From Actinomadura graeca (GTDB lineage: Bacteria; Actinomycetota; Actinomycetes; Streptosporangiales; Streptosporangiaceae): a stretch of 64,000 bases of DNA. The position numbers and the translations under genes are program-made. Shown in pieces: positions 46,000 through 54,649 of this stretch. Position 1 is the stretch's first letter, and each line of letters starts with the position of its first letter. The stretch is taken from positions 7,998,001 to 8,062,000 of the forward strand of contig NZ_CP059572.1 in assembly GCF_019175365.1 (NCBI RefSeq). Reading direction: 5' to 3'. The notes under the pieces were generated by a model that was not told the DNA's origin, searched no databases, and worked only from the letters and a program-made list of their open reading frames with translations.

Positions 46000-47567
46000 A
46001 CGCCCCTGCCCGGCCCTGCGACGCCGGGCACGCGCAGGCCGCCTCGGCGGCACGCCGCGGGCGCACCGGTGCCATGGAGCTGATCCGGCTCGTCCTGGAC
46101 GCGGGCACCTGGCGCACGTGGGACACCCCGCCCGCCCAGCCCGCCGGCCTGGACGCCGGCTACGCCGACGAGCTCCGCGGCGCGCGCGAGCGCAGCGGCG
46201 CCGACGAGTCCGTGACCACCGGCGAGGGGCTCCTGCATGGCCGGCGGGTCGCCGTCATCGCCTGCGAGTTCTCCTTCCTGGCCGGGTCGATCGGCATCGC
46301 AGCGGCGCGGAGGCTGATCGCGGCCGTCGAGCGCGCGACCGCCGAGGGCCTGCCGCTCCTCGCCTCGCCGACGTCCGGCGGCACCCGCATGCAGGAGGGC
46401 ACCAGCGCGGTCGTGCAGATGATCCCGATCTCCGCGGCGGTCGCCGCGCACCGGGCCGCCGGGCTGCCCTACCTCACCTACCTGCGCCACCCGACGACCG
46501 GAGGGGCGCTCGCCTCCTGGGGGTCGCTCGGCCACGTCACGGCCGCCGAGCCGGGGGCTCTGATCGGCTTCCTCGGCCCGCGGGTCTACGAGGCGCTGCA
46601 CGGCGAGCCGTTCCCGCCCGGCGTCCAGGTCGCCGAGAACCTGCACGCGCGGGGGATCCTCGACGCGGTCGTCGAGCCCGCCGGGCTGCGGCCCGTCGCG
46701 GCCCGCGTGCTGGACATCGCCGGCGCCCGGCGCGAGGGGCTGCCCGAGGCCGTCGCGGTGCCTCTGGAGGAACTGGCGGACATCCCCGCCTGGACCTCTG
46801 TGGAACGGTCCCGCCGTTCTGACCGCCCGGGAGTGCGCGCGCTCCTGCGGTACGCCGCCGACACCGTCCCCCTGCACGGCACCGGCGAGGGCGAAAGCGA
46901 CCCCGGCCTCCTGCTGGCGCTGGCGCGCTTCGGCGGGGCGCCGTGCGTCGTCCTGGGCCAGGACCGGCAGCGCCAGGACAGGCACGGCCCGCTCGGACCG
47001 GCCGCGCTGCGGGTGGCCCGGCGCGGCATGCGCCTGGCCGCCGAGCTCGGCCTGCCCCTGCTCAGCGTCGTCGACACCGGCGGGGCCGCGCTGAGCAAGG
47101 AGGCCGAGGAGGGCGGGCTCGCGGGCGGCATCGCCCGCTGCCTCGCCGAGATGGTGACCCTGCCGGTGCCGACCCTCTGCCTGATCCTCGGGCAGGGCGC
47201 GGGCGGCGGCGCGCTCGCCCTGCTGCCCGCCGACCGGGTGCTGTGCGCCCAGCACGGCTGGCTGTCGCCGCTGCCGCCCGAGGGCGCCTCGGCCATCCGC
47301 TACCGCACGCCCGGCCGCGCGGCCGAGATCGCCCGGGCCCAGGGCATCCGCTCGCTCGACCTGCTGCGCGACGGCGTCGTCGACCGTGTCGTCGCCGAGC
47401 GTCCCGACGCCGCGGACGAGCCGGCGGACTTCCTCGCCCGCCTCGCGCGCGTCGTCGAGTACGAGCTGGCCGGCCTGCTGAACCGCCCCGCGGACCAGCG
47501 GCGCGCCGCGCGCCTGGCGCGCTACGCCCCGTCCGGGCCGGGGCCCGGTCACCCCACCGCCCACTGA
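45996..47567 (+). CDS. Fused beta-alpha carboxyltransferase (candidate malonyl-CoA decarboxylating subunit)
   Basis: 523 residues joining an AccD/MdcD-like half (about 30-270, SPTSGGTRMQEGT and ASWGSLGHVTAAEPGALIGF) to an AccA/MdcE-like half (about 290-510, VVDTGGAALSKEAEEGGLAGG and LGQGAGGGALALLPADRV). There is no zinc ribbon and no biotin carboxylase or biotin carrier gene nearby. This fits a biotin-independent enzyme of the malonate decarboxylase MdcDE type, giving acetyl-CoA (or acetyl-carrier) and CO2. An acetyl/propionyl-CoA carboxylase subunit is the alternative. The start is GTG; ATG 46074 is also possible. Confidence 0.85.
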   Translation: MNAPARPCDAGHAQAASAARRGRTGAMELIRLVLDAGTWRTWDTPPAQPAGLDAGYADELRGARERSGADESVTTGEGLLHGRRVAVIACEFSFLAGSIGIAAARRLIAAVERATAEGLPLLASPTSGGTRMQEGTSAVVQMIPISAAVAAHRAAGLPYLTYLRHPTTGGALASWGSLGHVTAAEPGALIGFLGPRVYEALHGEPFPPGVQVAENLHARGILDAVVEPAGLRPVAARVLDIAGARREGLPEAVAVPLEELADIPAWTSVERSRRSDRPGVRALLRYAADTVPLHGTGEGESDPGLLLALARFGGAPCVVLGQDRQRQDRHGPLGPAALRVARRGMRLAAELGLPLLSVVDTGGAALSKEAEEGGLAGGIARCLAEMVTLPVPTLCLILGQGAGGGALALLPADRVLCAQHGWLSPLPPEGASAIRYRTPGRAAEIARAQGIRSLDLLRDGVVDRVVAERPDAADEPADFLARLARVVEYELAGLLNRPADQRRAARLARYAPSGPGPGHPTAH

Positions 47568-47617
47568 CACCCGGCCGGGGCGGGACCGCCCCGGATCACG
47601 ACAGGAGAGCCCACAGC

Positions 47618-48568
47618 ATGCCGATTCCCGAGCCCGGACGCGTGCTCGTCGCCCTCGGCGGCAACGCCATGACGGGACCCGACGGGAGCGCCACGCCGGA
47701 GGCGCAGCGCTCCGCGATCGAGGCGGCCATGGAATGCGTCGCGGACCTCGTGGCCGCCGGGCGCGGCGTCGTCCTCACCCACGGCAACGGCCCCCAGGTC
47801 GGCAACCTGCTGGTGAAGAACGAGATGACCGCGGGCGTCGTCCCGCCCGTGCCGCTGGACTGGTGCGTCGCGCAGACCCAGGGGACGCTCGGGTTCACGA
47901 TCGTCTCCGCGCTCGAGAACGCCCTGCGCCGCCGGGGACGGGCGGAACCGGTCGCCGCGGTGGTCACCCGCACCCTCGTCGACTCCCGTGACCCCGCGTT
48001 CGGCCGGCCCACGAAGCCGGTCGGCCGGTATCTTCCGCGCGCCGAGGCCGAGCGCCTCATCGCGCTCGGCCAGCACTGGGAGGACCGCGGCGCCCGCGGC
48101 TGGCGGCGGGTCGTCCCGTCGCCGGAGCCGGTCGCCATCGCCGACGCCGACGCCGTCCGCGCCCTGCTGGCGGCGGGGTTCGTCGCGGTGGCCGCCGGGG
48201 GAGGGGGGATCCCGGTCGCCGCGGACGGCGGCGCGGGCGTGGAGGCGGTCCTGGACAAGGACCTGACCGCCGCGCTGCTCGCCACGGAGGTGGGCGCGGA
48301 CGTCCTGGTCATCGCGACCGATGTGCCCTACGCGATGGTCGGCTTCGGGACCGTCCGGGAACGTCCGATCGAGCGGGCGACCCCGGCCGAGCTGCGCGCC
48401 TTCGCCGCGGCCGGGCAGTTCACCGGGGGCAGCATGGGCCCCAAGGTCGAGGCCGCGGTCCGCTTCGTGGAGGACGGCGGCCGGCGCGCCGTGATCACAT
48501 CGCTCGGCCGGATCGCCGACGCGGTGGAGAAGGGCGGCGGCACCGTCGTGGAGGACCGCGACGCCTGA
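47618..48568 (+). CDS. Carbamate kinase
   Basis: 316 residues with [10 protein letters not shown] at the N-terminus, [22 protein letters not shown] and the C-terminal [12 protein letters not shown], all carbamate kinase marks. It uses carbamoyl phosphate and ADP to make ATP, CO2 and ammonia. No arginine deiminase genes are present, so the carbamoyl phosphate most likely comes from the AllFGH-like enzyme. An AGGAGAG ribosome site precedes the ATG. Confidence 0.95.
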   Translation: MPIPEPGRVLVALGGNAMTGPDGSATPEAQRSAIEAAMECVADLVAAGRGVVLTHGNGPQVGNLLVKNEMTAGVVPPVPLDWCVAQTQGTLGFTIVSALENALRRRGRAEPVAAVVTRTLVDSRDPAFGRPTKPVGRYLPRAEAERLIALGQHWEDRGARGWRRVVPSPEPVAIADADAVRALLAAGFVAVAAGGGGIPVAADGGAGVEAVLDKDLTAALLATEVGADVLVIATDVPYAMVGFGTVRERPIERATPAELRAFAAAGQFTGGSMGPKVEAAVRFVEDGGRRAVITSLGRIADAVEKGGGTVVEDRDA

Positions 48569-48645
48569 CATCCCGGGACCCGGCGATGGAAACAACATCC
48601 GGCAAGACCATGACCAAGGAACAACGAGAGAACGAGGTGGAACAG

Positions 48646-49752
48646 GTGCCGAGGCCGATTGAGGTCCACAAGGTGGCCATCGAGAGCGTGACCGACGCGT
48701 CCGGGCTGGCCCGGCTCATCGACGACGGCGTGTTCGCCGCCGACGACGTCCTCGCCGTGATCGGCAAGACCGAGGGCAACGGGGGCGTCAACGACTACAC
48801 CCGCATCCTCGCCGACCGGGCCTTCCGCGAGGTGCTCACGGCGAAGGGCACCCGCTCGGAGGCGGCGGTGAAGGAGGTGCCGCTCGTCTGGTCCGGCGGG
48901 ACCGACGGCGTCATCTCGCCGCACGCGACCGTGTTCGCCTACGCGCCGGTGGGCCGTTACCAGCCCACCGACGAGCCGCGGGTGGTCGTGGGCGTCGCGA
49001 TGAGCGAGCCCATCCGGCCGGAGGACATCGGCCGCCCGGCGATGGTCGAGAAGGTCGCCGAGGGGGTGCGCGCGGCGATGAAGGCCGCGGGCATCACCGA
49101 CCCCGCGGACGTGCACTACGTGCAGACCAAGACGCCGCTGCTGGTCCTGGAGACCGTCAACGACGCCAAGGCGCGCGGCTTCGACGTGTGGACCGAGGAC
49201 ACCCTGAAGTCGATGGACGTCTCCAACTCCACGACCGCGCTCGGCATCGCGGTCGCGCTCGGCGAGATCTCCATGCCGGACGCGGGGCAGATCCACCAGG
49301 ACCTGTCCCTGTACTCCTCGGTCGCCTCGTGCTCGTCCGGCGTCGAGCTCGACCGGGCGCAGATCGTCGTGGTGGGCAACGCGCGCGGTGTCGGCGGGCG
49401 CTACCGCATCGGCCACAGCGTCATGAAGGACGCCCTGGACGCCGACGGGATCTGGGAGGCGATCCGCTCGGCGGGTCTGGACCTGCCCGAGCGGCCGCAC
49501 CCCGACGACCTGGACGGCCGCCTGGTGAACGTCTTCCTCAAGTGCGAGGCCGACCCCACCGGGCGGGTGCGCGGGCGCCGCACCGTCATGCTGGACGACT
49601 CCGACGTGCACTGGCACCGGCAGATCAAGGCCACCGTCGGCGGGGTCACCGCCGCGGTCACCGGCGATCCCGCGGTCTTCGTGTCGGTCGCCGCGGTGCA
49701 CCAGGGCCCGTCGGGCGGCGGGCCGGTCGCGGCCGTCGTCGAGGCGGAATGA
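48646..49752 (+). CDS. Ring-opening amidohydrolase (barbiturase / cyanuric acid hydrolase family)
   Basis: 368 residues from GTG 48646, which matches the usual N-terminus ([12 protein letters not shown]) and has GAGGTGG before it; ATG codons at 48586 and 48610 are alternatives. The threefold toblerone repeat is visible through [20 protein letters not shown] and [13 protein letters not shown], each supplying a Ser, with Lys residues in [16 protein letters not shown] and [10 protein letters not shown]. The family opens barbiturate to ureidomalonate or cyanurate to carboxybiuret. The malonate-type genes next door favour barbiturase. It closes the cluster and is followed by a strong hairpin. Confidence 0.92.
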   Translation: MPRPIEVHKVAIESVTDASGLARLIDDGVFAADDVLAVIGKTEGNGGVNDYTRILADRAFREVLTAKGTRSEAAVKEVPLVWSGGTDGVISPHATVFAYAPVGRYQPTDEPRVVVGVAMSEPIRPEDIGRPAMVEKVAEGVRAAMKAAGITDPADVHYVQTKTPLLVLETVNDAKARGFDVWTEDTLKSMDVSNSTTALGIAVALGEISMPDAGQIHQDLSLYSSVASCSSGVELDRAQIVVVGNARGVGGRYRIGHSVMKDALDADGIWEAIRSAGLDLPERPHPDDLDGRLVNVFLKCEADPTGRVRGRRTVMLDDSDVHWHRQIKATVGGVTAAVTGDPAVFVSVAAVHQGPSGGGPVAAVVEAE

Positions 49753-49755
49753 CCC

Positions 49756-49799
49756 CGCGCCGGGGCGGCCGGGATTCCGGACCGGGCCGCCCCGGCGCG
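49756..49799. terminator. Strong hairpin after ring-opening hydrolase gene
   Basis: Perfect 15-bp stem (49756-49770 and 49785-49799) four bases after the stop codon, between convergent genes. Confidence 0.85.
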
Positions 49800-49865
49800 G
49801 CCGGGTGAGCGATGCGGGCGCGGAGGACGCGCCCGGCCGGGCACCCGGGACCGCCGCCGCGGGCG

Positions 49866-51557
49866 TCAGCGCAGGCCGTAGGCGCGGGTCACCGTCTGTT
49901 CCACGGAGTTCCCGGAACCGTCGGCCGCCTTGAAGCGCAGGGCCACGTAGCCGTTGTGGGCTGCGGGGTGGGCGACCCTCGCGGTCCACCGGTCGGTGCC
50001 GCCGGAGGTGAGCGGCACGGTGCTCCAGGTGACGCCGTCGTCGAAGGACGCCTCCAGCGACGCCGACGTCACCGCGCTTCCGTCCACCTCCCGCTCCACG
50101 CCGACGTCGAGCGGGAACGTGGTCCCCGACGGCGCGCGGCCCGCGCTGTCGAAGCCGCCGGTGATCCGCGGCTGGAGCAGGCGCCGCTGGTCCTCGAACG
50201 GGTCGCCGGGCCGCTCGGCGGAGCGGAAGCCCCAGCGGGCGTCGATGCCGGTGACGTAGTTCGACCAGGCCACCTTGCGCCTCATGGTCAGGTCGAGCCG
50301 GAACGCGGCGTCCTCCGCGGGGACCGTCCAGTCTCCGGCGAGGGGGTTGTCGCTCTCACCGACCTTCTGCCCGTCGCGGAAGAGGGTGAGCTTCCCCGTC
50401 GTGCCGGTGCTGTAGTTGCCGGCGAGATTCTCGCGTCCCACCTGGCCGGTGTCGCCGAGCAGCGGACGGGCGAGGAGCAGCCCCTGACCGTGCCCGACCT
50501 TCATCGTGGGGCCGAACGCGGCCTTGTTCCAGACTTCGGAGTAGGTGGCGCCCGCGGTGAACGAGCGCAACGCGGACTGCCGCTCGGCCACCTGGATCGG
50601 GCCGACGGTGTAGAAGAAGTCCCCCCTCCACTTCACGCCGTTCGCGGTGTAGTAGACCCGCTGGGTGCCGGGCGCGGAGGCGAGGTGCGTGAGCCCCAGG
50701 GACTCGCCGGTGACGCCGTCGAAGTCGGCGATCACGACGTGGGGGCCCGCCCCGGTGGAGGCCACTCCCTGAGACGCGTAGGTGGTGTTCACCAGTGCGA
50801 GGCCGGCCGGTGCGGCGGTGAAGGTCAGCGCGGCCGGGATGCGGCCCGTCGTCGGGAACGCCAGTTTGTAGACGCGTGGCGAGGGCCGTGTGGCCGGCGG
50901 CTCCGACTGGCTCTCCACGTACAGGAAGTGGTACGGGCGGGTGGTCGCGGCGGACGGCCACGCGCGCAGGCCGACCTCGGGCCTGCCGCTGATCGTCGCC
51001 GTGATCTGCTGGCCGGCGATCGTCTGCACGAGCTGGGCGTGACTGTGGATCTCGGTGGCGGCCGCGGACGGGCCGACCGCCTTGAGCTCCGCCGCCGTCC
51101 GGGCGTCCAGGGTCAGGTCGACGTCGCCGTGCACGGACAACGTGGGATCGCCGTAGAGGGCCAGGTCCCGGGGGGCGTCCCGGGCGCCCGTGAGCACGAT
51201 GCCGGTCAGGCTGTAGTCCCCGGGCGGCGCGCTGCCGGTGAGCGTGTCCCCGCTCTCGGTCAGCCCGATCTCGGCGCCCGTGGCCAGGTCGATGAGGACG
51301 GCCAGGGGGGCGACCCTCGTGCCGTCGATGTCGATGCCGCGGAGGGTGATCGTGTGGTCCGCGGACCCGGCTTTGCGCGCCGGGGCCTTGATCCTGCTGT
51401 GGCCGAGTTCGAAGGCGGGACCCGGGGGGACGGGGACCGGTGGCCGGGCGGCCCCTCCCGGGGTGGCACCGTCCGGGGCGGCCGCGGCCGCGTGGACGGG
51501 AACGAGGAGTGCCACGAGCGTGGCTCCGCTGATCAGGGCCGTTCTCAGACGCCTCAC
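49866..51557 (-). CDS. Secreted protein resembling the accessory region of S8 proteases
   Basis: 563 residues with a signal peptide (MRRLRTALISGATLVALLVPVHAAA). No subtilase motifs are present. The pattern of a long beta-rich body followed by RSFTAGATYSEVWNKAAFGP, LTLFRDGQKVGESD, FRLDLTM and RWGFRSA, then an Ig-like C-terminal unit, reminds me of the region behind the catalytic domain in large actinomycete S8 peptidases. It may be a protease relic or an independent extracellular binding protein. Function not known. Confidence 0.75.
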   Translation of the reverse strand: MRRLRTALISGATLVALLVPVHAAAAAPDGATPGGAARPPVPVPPGPAFELGHSRIKAPARKAGSADHTITLRGIDIDGTRVAPLAVLIDLATGAEIGLTESGDTLTGSAPPGDYSLTGIVLTGARDAPRDLALYGDPTLSVHGDVDLTLDARTAAELKAVGPSAAATEIHSHAQLVQTIAGQQITATISGRPEVGLRAWPSAATTRPYHFLYVESQSEPPATRPSPRVYKLAFPTTGRIPAALTFTAAPAGLALVNTTYASQGVASTGAGPHVVIADFDGVTGESLGLTHLASAPGTQRVYYTANGVKWRGDFFYTVGPIQVAERQSALRSFTAGATYSEVWNKAAFGPTMKVGHGQGLLLARPLLGDTGQVGRENLAGNYSTGTTGKLTLFRDGQKVGESDNPLAGDWTVPAEDAAFRLDLTMRRKVAWSNYVTGIDARWGFRSAERPGDPFEDQRRLLQPRITGGFDSAGRAPSGTTFPLDVGVEREVDGSAVTSASLEASFDDGVTWSTVPLTSGGTDRWTARVAHPAAHNGYVALRFKAADGSGNSVEQTVTRAYGLR

Positions 51558-51910
51558 CTGTTTTCCCTTCTGCGCGATGACAGGAGGTCGAGGAGCGGGC
51601 GCAGAACCGGACGGGGGCCCTCGTGGAGGACCGCTCCTGCGGGGAGTTCCGTCCCTAACTTCAAGATCACCGTACGTGATCTTGAAGCTGGGGACGACCC
51701 CTAATCACCCACCCCTAGCGACCGGAAGGGCGCCCCCGGCCGGTGGATGCGGATCGGACGGAAAGCGGCGGCGGAACGGTCTGCAGGACGGGCGCCGCCC
51801 GTCCGTACCTTCCTGCCATCGCACGACGGGCCGGACGTCAGCGGGACGGACGGCCGACGACCGGCGGTCCGCGGGCTCGGCCCGGACCGGACCGTAGAGA
51901 GGACTGAACG
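51558..51910. promoter_or_regulatory. Divergent promoter region with 12-bp inverted repeat
   Basis: 353 bp without a gene. CTTCAAGATCAC at 51659-51670 and GTGATCTTGAAG at 51676-51687 form a perfect inverted repeat around CGTAC. Three CCCTA words (51653, 51699, 51712) surround it. The arm TGATCTTGAAG recurs before the S1 protease gene (61328). A dimeric regulator of extracellular proteins is a reasonable guess. Confidence 0.6.
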
Positions 51911-52333
51911 ATGACCACGACCGATGACCGGGACGGGCGGCCGGGACGGGGGCGCCGCGTCGCCACCGGGCTGGCGCTGGCCGGCGCCTCCGCACTCGGC
52001 GTCCTGGCCCTGCCGGGAGCGGCGCACGCGAGCGGCGGCTCGCTGTCCAACATCGTGCTGAACCCGGGCGGCGAGGCGTGCACGGCGGCGCACGCCGAGA
52101 CCTCGGTGACGGCCACGGGCAGCGCCAGGCAGCCGGGACTGAAGTTCAAGCTCATCGGCCAGGGCGGCAGCGTGGTGACGGGGACGGGCTCGCCCGGGCC
52201 GGTGACCGCCTGGGGGGCGCAGACCCAGGCCGGCTGGTACAACTGGCAGGGCCCCGGCGACTACACCGCGTGCGCGAAGAACAACGGCACGACGAGCGTG
52301 TACCTGAACCTCCTCAGCATCGACACGGCCTGA
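51911..52333 (+). CDS. Small secreted protein, function unknown
   Basis: 140 residues. After a 14-residue polar start comes a Sec (or twin-Arg-like GRGRRVATGL) signal ending at AHASGG. The mature part (about 100 residues) has two Cys (EACTAAH and YTACAKN) that could form one disulfide, and is rich in Gly, Thr and Trp (QAGWYNWQGPGDYTA). It looks like a compact beta protein. No family recognised. Expression is likely linked to the divergent secreted protein through the inverted repeat between them. Confidence 0.65.
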   Translation: MTTTDDRDGRPGRGRRVATGLALAGASALGVLALPGAAHASGGSLSNIVLNPGGEACTAAHAETSVTATGSARQPGLKFKLIGQGGSVVTGTGSPGPVTAWGAQTQAGWYNWQGPGDYTACAKNNGTTSVYLNLLSIDTA

Positions 52334-52421
52334 GCGCGCCGTGCGGGCCCGCCGCGGGGGCGGCGGGCCCGCACGCCGGTGAGGCTGAGGTCTCTGCCAG
52401 GTAAGGCGGGATGCCGGGAGG

Positions 52422-54536
52422 ATGGGCGATGTCCTGGTGGAACCACCGGGAGCCGTCGTGGCCGAGGGGGCACCGGATATGGCCCAGCGACTCGCCGACC
52501 GTCTCGCCACCGCCCGCCGCCGCGGCTTCGTCGGCCGGCACGGCGAGCTCGCGAGGTTCCGGGAGCTCCTCGCCGACCGGGACGCCCCGCGCGTGGTGTT
52601 CGTCCACGGGCCCGGTGGCGTCGGCAAGACGGCGCTGCTGCACCAGTTCGGATGGCTGGGGGAGCGGCAGGGGCGCCGCCTCGTCCGGCTGGACGGACGG
52701 GAGCTGGCCCCGGTGACGTCAGCGGTGACCGCCGCCCTCGGCGCGCAGCTCGGCGAACCCGGGGGCGACCCGCCGGCCGCGATCGGGGAGGTCCCGGGCC
52801 TGCTGCTCCTCATCGACACGCTGGAGGCCCTCGCGCCGCTGGACCGCTGGCTCCGCGAGGAGCTGATGCCCCGCCTGCCCGCGGACGCGCTGGCCGTCCT
52901 GTCCGGCCGGGACCGGCCCTCGCTCGGGTGGCGCGCGGACCCCGGATGGCGGGAGCTGCTGGAGACCATGCCGCTGGGCAACCTCGACCCGGCGGACGGG
53001 CGCCGGATGCTGGCCGCGCGCGGCTTCCCCGACGCCGACGGCGACGCCGCGCTCGCCTTCACCCGCGGCCATCCGCTGGCGCTGGCCCTGGTGGCGGACG
53101 CCCGCGCGCAGCGCGGCTCCGCCGTCGCCCCGGCCGCCCCCGACGTCATCGCGGCGCTGCTGCGGACCCTCGTGGACACCGTCCCGTCCCCCGGCCACCG
53201 CGCGGCCCTCGAAGCGTGCGCCCAGGTCCTCGGGCTCACCGAACCGCTGCTGGCGGCCATGCTCGACCGTCCCGGCACCGCGCCGCTGTTCGACTGGCTC
53301 CGCGACCTGTCGATCATCGAGCACGGGACGCGCGGGCTGTACCCGCACGACCTCGTCCGCGAGGTCCTCGCCGCCGAGGCGCGCTGGCGGAACCCCGACG
53401 GCCACGCCGCCGCGCAGCGCCGGGCCGCCGCCTACTACCGCGCGCAGTTCCAGCGCGCCGAACCCGCCGCGCAGCGGAACCTGCTCCTGGACTTCGCCTA
53501 CCTGCACCGTGACAGGTCCGTCCTGAAACCGTTCCTGGGGAACCTCGGACCGGGCGGCACCGACGCCGACACCCTGCAGGCGACGGCGGCGGCGGACGGC
53601 GACCGCCCGTTACTGCGGTCATGGGTGGCGGCGCACGAGGGCGCCGAGGCCGCCGCCCTGTTCGACCACTGGGCCGCCCGCCAGCCCGGGGGCATCCTGG
53701 TGGTCCGCGACGAGGCGGGCGAACCGGCGGGCTTCTCGTTCCAGCTCGCGGTCGAGGACATGGACGACCGCGACCGGCGCGCCGACCCCGTGGCCGCAGC
53801 GGTGGCCGCGCACCTGGAGCGGGACGGCGGGCTGAGCGGGCCGGAGACCGCCAGGCTCGTCCGCTTCTGGATGGACCGGGACGCCTTCCAGGACATCTCC
53901 CGCGTCCAGACCTTCATCACGTTGCAGCTGTCCAGGTCGTACCTGTCCACGCCCTTCCTCGCCGGGACGTTCCTCACCTTCCGCGACCCGGACTTCTGGG
54001 CGGACGGGTGCGGCCACCTCGACTACCACCGGATCCCGTCCGCCGACGCCGAGATCGGCGGCCGCCGCTACGGCGTGTACGGCCACGACTGGCGCCGGGT
54101 GCCGCCGCTCGCGTGGCTGTCGCTGATGGCCGACCGGGAGGCCAGGCCCCCGGCGGCGGGCGAGCCGCCCCTGGACCGGACGGCGTTCGCCGAGGCGGTG
54201 CGGGCCGCGCTGCGCGACCTCGGCCGCGCCGACGGGCTGCGGGACTCCCCCCTGCTGCGGACGAGCCTGGCGGACCCTCCCGGCGGCGGGACCGACCGCG
54301 CCGCCGCGCTCCGCGACACGATCCACGAGCGCGCCGGCCTGCTGGAGGCGTCGCCCCGCGACCGGCGGGCCTTCCGCGCCCTGCACCACACCTACCTGCG
54401 CCCGGCCGGCACCCAGCAGCTCGCGGCGGGGCTGCTCGGCCTGCCGATGACGACCTACCGCCGCCATCTGCTCGCGGGGATCGAGCGGCTGACCGACCTG
54501 CTGTGGCAGAGCGAGCTCGACGCGCGGCGCCGGTGA
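52422..54536 (+). CDS. STAND-type ATP-binding protein with C-terminal HTH-like segment
   Basis: 704 residues. Walker A is GPGGVGKT (63-70) after FVGRHGELARFRELL, and Walker B is LLLLIDTLEAL. A helical domain follows to about 330. The remainder contains a region with FWMDRDAFQDISRVQTFIT that I do not recognise. The last about 50 residues (GTQQLAAGLLGLPMTTYRRHLLAGIERL) look like a DNA-binding helix-turn-helix. This suggests an ATP-controlled transcription regulator rather than a defence NLR, but the latter is not excluded. ATG 52479 with GAGGGGG before it is an alternative start. Confidence 0.72.
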   Translation: MGDVLVEPPGAVVAEGAPDMAQRLADRLATARRRGFVGRHGELARFRELLADRDAPRVVFVHGPGGVGKTALLHQFGWLGERQGRRLVRLDGRELAPVTSAVTAALGAQLGEPGGDPPAAIGEVPGLLLLIDTLEALAPLDRWLREELMPRLPADALAVLSGRDRPSLGWRADPGWRELLETMPLGNLDPADGRRMLAARGFPDADGDAALAFTRGHPLALALVADARAQRGSAVAPAAPDVIAALLRTLVDTVPSPGHRAALEACAQVLGLTEPLLAAMLDRPGTAPLFDWLRDLSIIEHGTRGLYPHDLVREVLAAEARWRNPDGHAAAQRRAAAYYRAQFQRAEPAAQRNLLLDFAYLHRDRSVLKPFLGNLGPGGTDADTLQATAAADGDRPLLRSWVAAHEGAEAAALFDHWAARQPGGILVVRDEAGEPAGFSFQLAVEDMDDRDRRADPVAAAVAAHLERDGGLSGPETARLVRFWMDRDAFQDISRVQTFITLQLSRSYLSTPFLAGTFLTFRDPDFWADGCGHLDYHRIPSADAEIGGRRYGVYGHDWRRVPPLAWLSLMADREARPPAAGEPPLDRTAFAEAVRAALRDLGRADGLRDSPLLRTSLADPPGGGTDRAAALRDTIHERAGLLEASPRDRRAFRALHHTYLRPAGTQQLAAGLLGLPMTTYRRHLLAGIERLTDLLWQSELDARRR

Positions 54537-54547
54537 GGGCCTCCGGA

Positions 54548-54567
54548 CGGTGGGTCTAGACCCACCG
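54548..54567. promoter_or_regulatory. 20-bp perfect palindrome (candidate operator)
   Basis: CGGTGGGTCTAGACCCACCG lies 83 bp before the carboxylesterase ATG. It is like a DasR (dre) site, TGGTCTAGACCA, with one extra G-C pair inserted per arm. It could also fold as an 8-bp hairpin ending the ATPase transcript. Confidence 0.55.
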
Positions 54568-54649
54568 CCGTCCTAGAGGAAGGACCCGTGTGCCCGCGCG
54601 GCGTCCCCGCCACGGTTGGAGGGAGCCACCCCACCGAACGGGAGATGTC

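Noticed and set aside
47618..48568. Arginine deiminase pathway
   Set aside because: Carbamate kinase is present, but no arcA or arcB homologue lies nearby.
48646..49752. Cyanuric acid hydrolase as firm assignment
   Set aside because: The family allows it, but no biuret or allophanate hydrolase genes are present and malonate-type genes are, so barbiturase is preferred.
52422..54536. Antiphage NLR (Avs-type) defence gene
   Set aside because: Only the ATPase core fits; no effector nuclease or TIR domain and no defence neighbours are seen.
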